DNA from: DASQPR01 sp963797675
Lineage (GTDB): Bacteria > Actinomycetota > Actinomycetes > Mycobacteriales > Micromonosporaceae
DNA length: 64,000 nucleotides
Assembly: GCA_963797675.1 (NCBI GenBank)
Contig: CAWCQQ010000013.1
Span: forward strand, 124,001-188,000
Direction: 5' to 3'
In this document: piece by piece, positions 53,701 through 62,913 of the stretch
Layout of the letters: each line of letters begins with the position of its first letter
Numbering within the stretch: position 1 is the stretch's first letter
Program-made: the position numbers and the translations under genes
Notes under the pieces: generated by a model
Told to the model about the DNA's origin: nothing
Databases searched by the model: none
The model's input: the letters and a program-made list of their open reading frames with translations, nothing else

Positions 53701-56700
53701 GTCACCCTGCGCAACCTCGAGGTGTCCGGCAGCTTCTCCGACCGGCACTATCGCGAACCGGTCGGCTTCGACATCACCATGGACTCGGCCGAGGTGCAGG
53801 ATCTGGTCATCGCGAACCAGGCCGTTGGCGCGCTCGCCGCCACCGAGGTGGATCTGTCGCTGGTGCGGCTGCGATCCGGTGCCACCGGCGCGGAGGACTT
53901 CGCCGCCCATCCGCCGCGGGAGGGCTGGGTCGGCGTACCGGTGATCGGTCCGCTGCTGCAGATGATCGACAACATCGTGATGATCTGGGGCGGACTACCG
54001 GGCGACTTCACCCTCCTCGACTTCATGGCGCTCGCGCTGCCCAGCGTCTCCGGAGCCGCCTGGCTCGCCAAAGAGGCCGGAAACGTGGCGGCGAACCAGC
54101 TGATCCCAACGCCCGCGCCGGGCGACTACATCTACGGTCTGTTCAGCGACGGCACGCTGCGGCCGCCGCGCTCGGTCACCGATCGGATGGCCGATGCGGT
54201 ACGGATGCTGCGCAGCCTGTCGGTGTCGTTCTCCGACCTGGACATCACCGGACTGTCGATCGGCGCATCGGTGCAGGTTGCGTCGGTCGGGTTGCACGAC
54301 TTCTCGGCCGGTGGTGCTCGCAGCCGCCCGGCGTACCTGCGCCTGTTGATCGATTCGCTGCGCCAGCGCATCCCGCGCCTGCAGGGCGCGGAGCGCGACG
54401 CGGCGATCGCCCGTCGCGACGCGGCCCTGGACGAACTCGACCGGTTCACGCTGTCGGCGGTACGGATCCGGGAACTGCGGGTTCTCGAGCAGGCGCACAC
54501 GCTCACCCCGGCCGAGCAGATCGAGCTGCGGTGGCTGGTGTCGTTTCAGGACTCGATCGTCGCGCAGCGCCGCGCCGCCCGGGCCGCCGTCGACCCGGAT
54601 GCGCCGATGGCGTCGTACGCGCCGCCGACCGAGGCCGAGATCCGGATGGAGGAGCTGGAGCGCAAGGACCGCTGGATCGCCGGATCGCTGACCTTGGCCG
54701 AACGGCAGGAACTCCAGCGACTCAACGGATTGATGCGTACCGAGATGGGTGCGGTGCTGGATATCGGCCGGACCGAGATCGGCGCGGTGTCCGGCCGGGT
54801 CGAGGCGGCCGGTGCCCGGATCGGCCCGATCCACCTCGATGCGCGGCTGCCGGACACGGTCGTACCGCTGCCGTCCGGGGAGTACCTGGCCGATCCCGAG
54901 TTGATCGCGCAGTTCCGACGCGGTCGATCCCGCCCGACCGCCGAGCAGCTGCCACAGGTCGCGGAGGTCAACCTCACGGTCGCCGGCGTCACGTTGACGC
55001 CGAGCCCCGACGGCGGTGCGATCCTGCGCTTCCCCGCCGGCACCATCCCGTCGGCGGCGGCGCTGAGCAACCAGGTCCGGAGCCTGGCGGCCAATGTCGA
55101 TCCGACCATCCGGACGCGGCTGGAGACGGCGGCGGCACTGGCGGCGCGGCTGGAGACGGCGCAGGCGCAGCCCGCCACCACCGCCCGTGACATCGACATC
55201 CAGACCATGCAACAGGAGATCCGGCATCAGCTGGGTATCGATGTCGGTGGGCTCACCATCGGTCCGATCACCGGCTCGCTGCATGCGGCCAATGCACGGC
55301 ACCCGCGTGCGTGGTTCGGCGTGGACGTCCCGGTCGACGCCACCGACATCGCCAGCGCCAGTTTCGCGATGGACCGCGCGCACGGCAGCCTGAGCGCCGG
55401 AGTCGGCCTGGCCGGCCTGCCGGGTACGGCGACCTCGACCGGCGACTGGTCGCATTGGGCACACGGCCTGCATCCGCTGGTCGGTGCGAACCTGACCTTC
55501 GACAACGTCCGTACGCCGTTCGGCCGGTTCGATCAGGCCGCGGTCGAGAACCTCGTCGGGACCGTCGAACTCATCGACGGCGGGTTCCACGTCGGCGACC
55601 TGCATGCCGATGCGATCACGCTGGAGGGCCTCAACGTCAGTACGCCCGACAAGCGGATCACCGGCCGCAACGTGCGCCTCGAAGGACTCGACCTGGACGT
55701 GACGTATCGGTCGGTGGACGGTGTGGTTTCGGTATCCGTCCCACGGCTGAGCATCACCCGGGTCGTCGGCGACAACATCGTCTACGAGACCGACAACGAC
55801 GGCACCCGGCTGCACGTCGAGTTGCTGCACGGCATCTTCGGCGACATCCACGCGACCGGCATCAGCTACGCGCCGAGCGACGAGGGAACGTGGATTACCG
55901 GAGACGTCGGGGTGAACCACGTCGATGCCCCGTACGAAATCGTCCGTACGGTCTTGGCCAGCGGCGCGTCGACCCGGGTCTCCGGTACATTGGCCGGCAC
56001 CGCCACCGCCGGTACCCCCGTCCTGCACCTCGGCTACGTCCAGGATCCGCAGCACCGCGTCGTGACGTTCGACGAGGCCGGGCTCGTCGCACGGGACACC
56101 CGCATCTCGACTGGGCCCGACAGTTCGATGCTCATCCAGCAGATCCCGATCGCCGCACACGTCGTCGCCACCACCGACGCCACGGCCGCACCACCGTCGA
56201 CGGCCACGCCGACCTGACCAACATCGTCATCGGGCCTGTGCATTGGCGCTCCGGCTCGACGCTGATCACGTCGACCGGCGACAGTCGCATCGCCGCGATC
56301 CACCTCGACGGCCGATACGACTCCGGCTCGGCGGCTGCGCCGGGGCATCCGGCGGTGCCGCCGAGCATCGCGGTCACTACCTTCGAGATCGACGGCATCG
56401 ACGCGACCAGCCTCAGCTACCGCGACACCTCCGGCCCGTCGCCGCTCTATCTCGATCTCGGGCGTACCGCGGGTCACCGCGATCCGCAGGAGGTCAATCC
56501 TCTGCACATCAACCGGATCACCCTGCACGACTTCGTCCTGCCGTTCACCGCCGCCGGCACACTCGACACCGCCCACCTGGGGGTCCAGGGCGACATCACA
56601 GGGCTGCACATCGACGGCCGGATACTCCGTGGGGCGATCTCACGCCGCCGGCGAGGTCGACGCCGGCTGATCACCGTCGGCCTGAGCCAGGGCGGCAACC

Positions 56701-58605
56701 GGATCACCGCCCACGGCTACGATGTCACCGCCGACGCGATATACCGACGACGATCGCGGCTCACCGCGGCGACGCGGGCATCCGTCGACGGATCCGCTGT
56801 TCGTCAGCGGCCACCTGCATCTGGCCGGTCGGATACCGGCGACATCACCGTGACCCCTACCACCATCGAGATCGCCGGCATGCACTTGCCCGATCTCAGC
56901 CTCACGTCACTGCGGATCGGCTGGGGCGCACGCGGCTATCTGGCCGCCACGCGGACCCTGCCAACACGCCGTTTCCGGCGACGGCGCCAGCGTCTCGATG
57001 CCGGGCAGCGGCGGACGGTCGACGTCCACGACGTGCAGGTCGATGCCCGGATCGACCGCACGAGCGGTCGGATATGGTTGCGGCATATGGAGATCGACCA
57101 CATCGACGCTCGCGGCATCGAACTCGCGCTTCCGGGCCGAGGCACGATCACGCTGCCGGTCACCGCCTTGCCGACGGCCGGCGCGGCCACGCCTCCGGTC
57201 GCCGCCTCACCCACAGCCCCGCCGCCGGGCGTCGCCCGCCTGCAGCACATCCAGCTGAGCGGGCCGACCGCCGACGGGTTCATCATCGACGAACACATGC
57301 CCGGCGGCATGGCCGGGACGGTCCACGTCGACGCGACAACGCTGCCGACCGTGGCCGCGAACATGACCAGTGCGTTCCACGGCAACGTCGCGCTCGCGGC
57401 CGGAGCGATCCAGGTGGACATTGCCGCATCCGGTGCCCTCGAGGCATAGGTCACCACGCCACACGCGCAGATCGTCGACCCGGCGACCGTCGGTGCCAGC
57501 GGTCAACTCACCGGCGAGCGCCGGAGCGGAAGCTGATCCACTACAGCTCGACACCGGGACATCCGAGCATGACCGAGATCCGCAATACGATGATATCCAA
57601 TGTGGACTACCGTGATGTCCCGACCGCCGGCCTCGCTGTTCACGTCAACCGTGCCACGATTCCGGGCACGACCGAGTGACGCCGACGACCGGATACATCC
57701 CGAACCTGTACATCCAAGATGCCGACATCCACATCGACTTCGCCAGCCGGACACCGTCATCGGGCGGCGGGATGGCGCTGCCCAGTGCCATGTGGGACAC
57801 GCTGATGGACAGCTTCGACGGTTCGATTCCGATGGAAGTCAGGATCGAGGACGGTCACATACCGGTGTCGGCGCCCGAGGACATCACATCGACCTGGTCT
57901 GGTGTTCCGCCACGGCCGGTCAACGTGGCCCATCTCCAGATCGATCGGCGGCCCGATGACGTTCAGTCGGCCTGCCGAGAATCGGCTCGGCCGGCCGCAA
58001 TGATCCGATCGTGGTGGGGGCCCATGTTTGTCTTCGGTTGACGGTCCCTGTCGACGTCTGCCTCCGGTGGCCGGCTTCGGACTACATCCAACGACATCAT
58101 GGCCTGGTACCTCGACCGACCGGATGTCACGCTGTTCGACACATCGCAGGAGATGCGGCTCCCCGTCATCCTCAACCAGATGGTCCCGACCGGTCCGGCG
58201 ACGCCGACGCCGGGGATCACGGTCTCTATCGGGAGCGCCACGTCTGCGCGTGGCGCGGCATCCCTCGACGTCCACAACGCCTCGTTCCCCGTCAACTTCT
58301 ACGGCGATCCGCACGGGCACATCACGCTCGCACCGAACGTCGCGCTCGGGATCAGCGTTGCCGGCACGATCCGCCCGGTCAGCCCCATCGCCCCCCGTGG
58401 CGGTTCACTGTCGTTCGCGCTGCAGCACTTCAGCGTCAGCGACACCGACCTGACGATCGGCGACGTCGGGCTCAGGACCGGCGCGATCCACGTCGACAAC
58501 GTCCACGACGGGTCGCTGACCATGCTCGACAGTATGCCGCAGGTGCTCGACCTGCAGGTACGCCAGGCCACCGCGCGCAACATCAACTGGACGCTGCCGC
58601 CGTAG
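50731..58605 (+). CDS. Giant injection-locus protein with DUF4157 HExxH domain and beta-repeat body
   Basis: The first 1,828 residues are one clean frame (GTG at 50731 to 56217). After a disordered, Pro/Ala-rich start comes a DUF4157/eCIS-core domain with HELAH at residues 109-113 and a downstream glutamate region (TAAEAEAAALAD, 143-154), a zinc-metallopeptidase pattern. Residues about 210-880 are helical, with a repeated unit (LLSYGIFDWAV... near 520, LLSLGVFDWVI... near 725). From about 900 on the protein is built of short beta strands with recurring 'GLxIGxxVxVxxVxLHD'-like motifs, interrupted by a coiled coil near 1220-1330, and resembles AsmA/DUF748-type bodies. Similar beta-strand sequence continues to 58605 across about five frame breaks and one TAG at 57447, so the intact gene may encode about 2,620 residues. 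DUF4157 domains are enriched in eCIS cargo and effectors. Confidence 0.72.
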
Positions 58606-58657
58606 CCGCGCCGGATCACCGCTGCTATAGGCGTATGCGGGTCCGCCACAGATGGGC

Positions 58658-58663
58658 TATAGT
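58658..58663 (+). promoter_or_regulatory. Likely -10 element of the tyrS leader transcript
   Basis: TATAGT lies 7 nt before the ATG of a short leader ORF, which places transcription initiation at or next to that ATG, as in leaderless actinobacterial mRNAs. No clear -35 box was found. Confidence 0.45.
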
Positions 58664-58670
58664 CACCGGC

Positions 58671-58721
58671 ATGCAGTTCATGACGCGCTATCGACCGGCT
58701 CCGGGAGGAGTCGTCGGCTAG
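58671..58721 (+). CDS. Putative tyrS leader peptide (16 residues)
   Basis: A small ORF, MQFMTRYRPAPGGVVG, begins 7 nt after the putative -10 and ends 118 nt before tyrS. Its only tyrosine codon is codon 7 (TAT, 58689-58691), 5 nt before the first hairpin arm. Leader peptides that contain the regulated amino acid are typical of ribosome-mediated attenuation. One tyrosine codon is few, so the role is tentative. Confidence 0.45.
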   Translation: MQFMTRYRPAPGGVVG

Positions 58722-58746
58722 ACGCGTGCCTGCTCAACCCGGAGCC
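58697..58746 (+). promoter_or_regulatory. First leader hairpin upstream of tyrS
   Basis: GGCTCCGGG (58697-58705) pairs perfectly with CCCGGAGCC (58738-58746). The 5' arm lies inside the leader ORF just after the tyrosine codon, so a ribosome stalled there would open this stem. It ends 4 nt before the terminator stem, an arrangement typical of attenuators. Confidence 0.6.
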
Positions 58747-58750
58747 ACCA

Positions 58751-58778
58751 GCGAGGACCAACACCGGTCCTCGCTTTT
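58751..58778 (+). terminator. Intrinsic terminator (candidate attenuator) upstream of tyrS
   Basis: A perfect 9-bp stem, GCGAGGACC (58751-58759) with GGTCCTCGC (58766-58774), a 6-nt loop and a following TTTT. It lies 60 nt before the tyrS ATG in the same direction. It could end the injection-system transcript, but the promoter-like TATAGT and leader ORF just before it fit a tyrS attenuator better. Confidence 0.75.
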
Positions 58779-58838
58779 GTCGTCTAACGGCAGGCTCGGG
58801 GTGATCCGTCCTCGCCGTATACAGAACCTGAGGACGCC

Positions 58839-60031
58839 ATGATCGACATCTTGGAACGGCTGGATCGCACGACCGACGAGATCATCGGACGCAACGATCT
58901 CGTCCGCGGCTCGCGAGCGGCAGACCGTTACGCATCAAGTACGGCGTCGACTGCACCGCGCCCGACCTGCACATCGGGCACGCCGTCAACCTGTGGATGA
59001 TGCGAGCGCTGCAGGATCTCGGCCACACCGTGGTGTTCCTGCTCGGCGACCTGACCACGGCGATCGGCGATCCGACCGGGCGCTCGGAGACCCGACCACA
59101 GCTGTCCGCGGCACAGATCGACGCGAACGCCGCCGCCTTCCTCGAGCAGGTGTCGCTCGTCCTGCGGACCGAGCCGGAGGTGTTCGAGGTGCGGCGCAAC
59201 TCCGAGTGGTACGCCACCCTCGGCGTCGCCCGTACGCTCGAGCTGTTCAGCATGGTCACGCACGCCCGGCTGGTGTCCCGGGACATGTTCGCCGCCCGGA
59301 TCGCGGCCGGCCGGGAGATCGCGATGAGCGAGTTCACGTACCCGATCTTCCAGGGCTACGACAGCTTCGCCCTCGACAGCGACCTCACCATCGTCGGCTC
59401 CGACCAGCTGTTCAACGAGCTGATGGGCCGGCACTTCCAGGAGCGTCTCGGCGCGCCGCCGCAGGTCGTCATCACCACCCGGATCACGCCGGGCCTGGAC
59501 GGGCGGGCAAAGCAGTCGAAATCGCTGAACAACTACGTCGCGCTGCGCGATCCGGCGGCGGAGAAGTTCGGCAAGCTGATGAGCCTCCCGGACCACCTGA
59601 CCGCCGAGTTCGCGCTGGTCTACTCGGATCTGCCGCTCGCCGACGTCGATGCGATCACCCGGGATGCGGCCGGCGGTGGTGCGGCGGCCCGCGATGCGAA
59701 GCTGCGCACCGCGGCGGCGATCGTGGCCCGCTGGCACGGCAGCGAAGCGGCGGCCGCCTGCCGGGCCGGGTTCCTCGCGACGTTCTCGCAGCGGTCCGGG
59801 CCGATCGATCCGCCGGTCGTCACGGTGGTCGGGGCCCGGCTCGGCGTACTCGATCTCCTTGCCCTGGCTCGTCCGCAGGCCAGCGGCCGTGAGCTGCGGC
59901 GGCTGATCGAGCAGGGCGGGGTGTCGATCAACGACGTCCGCGTCACCGGCCCGGACGCGTGCCTGGACCTTGCCGACGGCGATGTGCTCAAATCCGGCAA
60001 GCGCACCTGGCACCAAATCAAGATCAAGTGA
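58839..60031 (+). CDS. tyrS: Tyrosyl-tRNA synthetase, frame broken once near the start
   Basis: Class I aminoacyl-tRNA synthetase charging tRNA-Tyr. After a short helix (MIDILERLDRTTDEIIGRND) come IKYGVDCTAPDLHIGHAVNL (HIGH motif), QDLGHTVVFLLGDLTTAIGD, FTYPIFQGYDSFALDSDLTI, VGSDQLFNELMGRHFQERLG and KQSKSLNNYVALRDPAAEKF, where KQSKS replaces KMSKS. A C-terminal S4 domain follows (ASGRELRRLIEQGGVSINDV). One missing base near 58905-58912 (CGC-GG for CGC-CGG) separates the first 23 codons; repaired length is 397 residues. The HIGH/KxSKS pattern fits a TyrZ-like paralogue rather than the usual KFGKS enzyme. The leader attenuator upstream suggests tyrosine-responsive expression. Confidence 0.87.
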
Positions 60032-60088
60032 CCGATCAGACAATGGTACGGGCGGCCGGGAGCCCAGGTCATCAGCGAGAATCGGTGG

Positions 60089-60868
60089 ATGGACGCACCG
60101 ACCACCGGCCGTGACCTCGGGCTCGCCGGCCTGCCGAACGCCCGCGACCTCGGCGGCTACCGGACCTCGACCGGCGATGTCATCCGCCACGGAGTGCTGT
60201 TCCGGGCCGATGCGCCGGTCAAGGCCACCGACGACGACCTCGCGATCCTCGACGCGCTCGGCATCGTCACCGTCGTCGACCTCCGCGGTGCCACCGAGGC
60301 CGAGAACTTCGGCGTCGGCACGTGGCCGGTCCCCCGCGTCCACCTGCCGGTCAGCGACGTCACGACCGGGATCCTGGCCGACCTGACCGGCGGTAACGTC
60401 GTCGAAGCGGGCGCGTCCGAACGCACGATGATCGGCATGTACCGCGACTTCGTCGCCTCCGCCGAGCCGCGCCGCCAGTTCGCCGCCGCGGTCGCACTGA
60501 TCGCCGCACCCGGTGGCGTACCGCTGCTGTTCCACTGCACCGCCGGCAAGGACCGCACCGGCTGGCTCGCCGCGATCGTGTTGACCGCGCTCGGCGTCGA
60601 CCGCGACACCGTCACCGCCGACTACCTGCTGACCAACGAGCGCTTCACCACCGGCCGCGGCGCCGTCGGTCGGGCCCGGCTGCTGGCCTCGATGGCCGGG
60701 TTCGTTGACGACATCGACCTGCTCACGCCGCTCATCGATGCTCGCGCGAGCTATCTCGACGCCGCATTCGACGAGGCCGAATCCTGCTATGGCAGCATCG
60801 GCGCGTTCCTGCGCGACGGCCTCGATGCCGACGTCGCCGGCCTGCGAGCGAACCTGCTCGAACCCTGA
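60089..60868 (+). CDS. Tyrosine/dual-specificity protein phosphatase (PtpB-like)
   Basis: A 259-residue phosphatase of the mycobacterial PtpB/DSP type. It starts with NARDLGGYRTSTGDVIRHGV and LFRADAP, the hallmark opening. The catalytic P-loop is FHCTAGKDRTGWLAA (C-x5-R, with Cys near residue 150), preceded by the general-acid region LPVSDV. PtpB-type enzymes dephosphorylate phosphotyrosine and some phosphoinositides. No signal peptide is visible. It runs on the same strand as tyrS, 57 nt downstream, and may be co-transcribed. Confidence 0.9.
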   Translation: MDAPTTGRDLGLAGLPNARDLGGYRTSTGDVIRHGVLFRADAPVKATDDDLAILDALGIVTVVDLRGATEAENFGVGTWPVPRVHLPVSDVTTGILADLTGGNVVEAGASERTMIGMYRDFVASAEPRRQFAAAVALIAAPGGVPLLFHCTAGKDRTGWLAAIVLTALGVDRDTVTADYLLTNERFTTGRGAVGRARLLASMAGFVDDIDLLTPLIDARASYLDAAFDEAESCYGSIGAFLRDGLDADVAGLRANLLEP

Positions 60869-60921
60869 AGTCACTGATCCGTACGGCCGGCTACGGTCCG
60901 GATGAGCCGCTGCTCGTCGCC

Positions 60922-61770
60922 GTGAACGGCGACATCCATACCCAGGGGCTCACCCGTGTGGGCGTTCCGGTCTCCGCCGGTACCGTGACCTACCTCGCGT
61001 CGCTGTCGAAGCAGATGCTGTGCGCGCTCGTCGCCGGGCTCGTCCGCGACGACGGACTCGACCTGAATGAGCCGATCGCGGGCCACCTGCCCGAGTTGCC
61101 GGCGTGGGCGGCCCGGGTGCGGATCCGGCATCTGATCCACCACCTCGGAGCGTTACCGCACGTCGCGGACACGATCGACAGCGACCGGACCGGCGATGCC
61201 GTGATCGACTCGATCGCTCACGTCGGCGTTCTCGACGGCGTGCCGGGCACCGCGTACGCGTACTCCAACGCCGGATACGTCTGCCTCGGCCGCATCCTCG
61301 AGCGCATCGTCGGACCGCTGCCGGCCTACGCCCGTGACGTGGTCTTCCGGCCGCTGGGCATGCGCGACACGTTCTTCTGGGACGGGCCCGATCCGTGGCC
61401 GCCCGGTGGTGCGCCGCTGGCCCAGGCTCATCCGGCGCCGCTGTCGCTCGGCGACGGCGGCGCCTGGGGAACCGCCGCCGACCTGCTGCGATGGGGAGCG
61501 GCGTTAAACTCCGACGCGCTCGGGCTCACCGACCTGCTACAGACACCCGGACGTTTCGACGACGGGACGGCGCTCGACTACGCGTGGGGCATGGGCGTAC
61601 GCACGATGCGTGGCCTGGCGGTGTACCGGCACGGCGGTGGATGGACCGGAAGCCGGTCGATGCTGGTCCGCGTACCGGATCGGGGGTTGACGATTGTGGT
61701 GCTGGCGCTCGACGACGACACCGAACGGCGGGTCGGGCTGACCGACGCGCTGCTCGATGCGCTCCTATGA
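60922..61770 (+). CDS. Serine hydrolase of the beta-lactamase class C/PBP4* type, start uncertain
   Basis: A serine hydrolase. The SxxK motif is SLSK in TYLASLSKQMLCALVAGLVR, and the second motif is YSN in AYAYSNAGYVCLGRILE, with HGGGWTGSRSMLVRVPDRG as the third (HGG in place of KTG). These residues form the acyl-enzyme active site; substrates may be D-amino-acid peptides or esters. The GTG at 60922 is the first start codon, but homologous-looking sequence (SLIRTAGYGPDEPLLVAVNG) lies upstream in frame to about 60868 without ATG, GTG or TTG. Either initiation is at an unusual codon or a base is wrong near the end of the phosphatase gene. No signal peptide is seen, which is odd for this family and fits a missing N-terminus. 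Confidence 0.75.
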   Translation: MNGDIHTQGLTRVGVPVSAGTVTYLASLSKQMLCALVAGLVRDDGLDLNEPIAGHLPELPAWAARVRIRHLIHHLGALPHVADTIDSDRTGDAVIDSIAHVGVLDGVPGTAYAYSNAGYVCLGRILERIVGPLPAYARDVVFRPLGMRDTFFWDGPDPWPPGGAPLAQAHPAPLSLGDGGAWGTAADLLRWGAALNSDALGLTDLLQTPGRFDDGTALDYAWGMGVRTMRGLAVYRHGGGWTGSRSMLVRVPDRGLTIVVLALDDDTERRVGLTDALLDALL

Positions 61771-61776
61771 GCACTG

Positions 61777-62535
61777 TCAGGCGTACCGGTGAGCCCGAAC
61801 CAGGAGGAAGTTCGGCAGGTGCACGTACGCCTGGAGACCCGGATCGTTGCCGGCGACCGCCGGATCGAGGCCCGGCTCGGCGACCTCATCGATCACGCAG
61901 CCGGCCCGCGCGGTCTCGGTGAGATACGCCGAAAGCGGCCGGTGGAAGTCGGTCGCAACCGCCAATTCGATCGGATACTCGTCGAGGTAGCGATCGAGCC
62001 GGTAGGCGCCGTGCCGGCGCCACGTGGACGCGAGCTGCTCGAAGCACGGGTGCACGATCGCGTAGACGAGGACACCGTCCGGCTTCAGCGCCCCGACACA
62101 GGCCTGCAGTGCGCCGATCCACTCCGGGATCGCCATCAGCACCATGCTGGAGACGACCGCGTCGAACGGGCCGCCGAGATCCGGCAGTGCACACAGATCG
62201 GCTTGCACGTAGCGGATCGATGCCGGACCCTGCTCGACCGCGAAGTCGTACAGGCCTTGGGCCGGCTCGACGGCGACCATGTCGGCGCCGCGGTCGGCGA
62301 GCATCCGGCTCAGATATCCGTTGCCGGCGCCGGCATCGAGGATCCGCCGGCCGCGTACGTCCCCCAGCATCCGCAGCAGCGTCGGGTTCGCCAGATGGCG
62401 TTTCGCGACGTCGCCGTCGACCGCGTTCGCCGCCGGATCCGATCGTGCCCAGCGCGCGATCGCCGCCTCATTTGTCCACGTCAATCCCGTTATCTCCTCA
62501 CCGTGGTCACGGATTTGCCAACCGTCCCAGAACAC
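61777..62535 (-). CDS. Class I SAM-dependent methyltransferase
   Basis: A 252-residue methyltransferase. Motif I is RILDAGAGNGYLSRMLADRG, motif II has MVAVEPAQGLYDFA, then VQADLCALPDLGGPFDAVVS and MVLMAIPEWIGALQACVGAL with ALKPDGVLVYAIVHPCFEQL. The N-terminal FWDGWQIRDHGEEITGLTWT is a family-specific lead. It resembles UbiE/TylF-type small-molecule methyltransferases; the substrate is unknown. Its 3' end lies 6 bp from the convergent serine hydrolase. Confidence 0.85.
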   Translation of the reverse strand: MFWDGWQIRDHGEEITGLTWTNEAAIARWARSDPAANAVDGDVAKRHLANPTLLRMLGDVRGRRILDAGAGNGYLSRMLADRGADMVAVEPAQGLYDFAVEQGPASIRYVQADLCALPDLGGPFDAVVSSMVLMAIPEWIGALQACVGALKPDGVLVYAIVHPCFEQLASTWRRHGAYRLDRYLDEYPIELAVATDFHRPLSAYLTETARAGCVIDEVAEPGLDPAVAGNDPGLQAYVHLPNFLLVRAHRYA

Positions 62536-62581
62536 CGCAGGATGTGACGACCCTCAACTCGAACCGCCCGGAGCAGCACAG

Positions 62582-62836
62582 ATGACGCCGACCACCGTCC
62601 CGCCCTGTCCGAAATGCGGAGACATCCGTAACCGGACACAGGTCCGCTTCACCTTCTGGGGCGGCGCGATCGGGCCGGCATTGGTCAACCACACGCTCTG
62701 CAACAGCTGCCGCACAACATTCAACGGCAAAACCGGCAAATCAAACAAAAACATCATTCGGTACGGTTTTCTCCTGCCGACGATCATCGGCCTGCTGGTC
62801 GTCGTTGCGCTCGCCATCTACCACGTTTCACACTGA
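62582..62836 (+). CDS. Small zinc-ribbon membrane protein
   Basis: An 84-residue protein. The N-terminal half has two cysteine pairs (CPKCGD and CNSC, about 28 residues apart) forming a zinc-ribbon, with intervening FTFWGGAIGPALVNHT. The C-terminus is one membrane helix (RYGFLLPTIIGLLVVVALAI). The topology predicts a cytoplasmic ribbon anchored to the membrane. Function unknown. The ATG at 62582 immediately follows Cys-free sequence and begins the ordered region; the frame extends upstream without coding character. Confidence 0.72.
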   Translation: MTPTTVPPCPKCGDIRNRTQVRFTFWGGAIGPALVNHTLCNSCRTTFNGKTGKSNKNIIRYGFLLPTIIGLLVVVALAIYHVSH

Positions 62837-62913
62837 CCGAGACTGCATGATTGTGGAGTGCTGAACGTGCCGTGGCGCGTCCAACACTCCACGTTGAGCG
62901 AAAGCCGCCCGGT

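Noticed and set aside
28000..58700. Complete prophage
   Set aside because: No terminase, portal, capsid, holin or lysin gene is present, while AAA+ ATPase, DUF4255 and DUF4157 genes typical of eCIS are.
58650..58838. T-box riboswitch upstream of tyrS
   Set aside because: The conserved T-box sequence (AGGGTGG...ACCGCG-like) and the Stem I motifs are absent. A leader peptide and terminator fit better.
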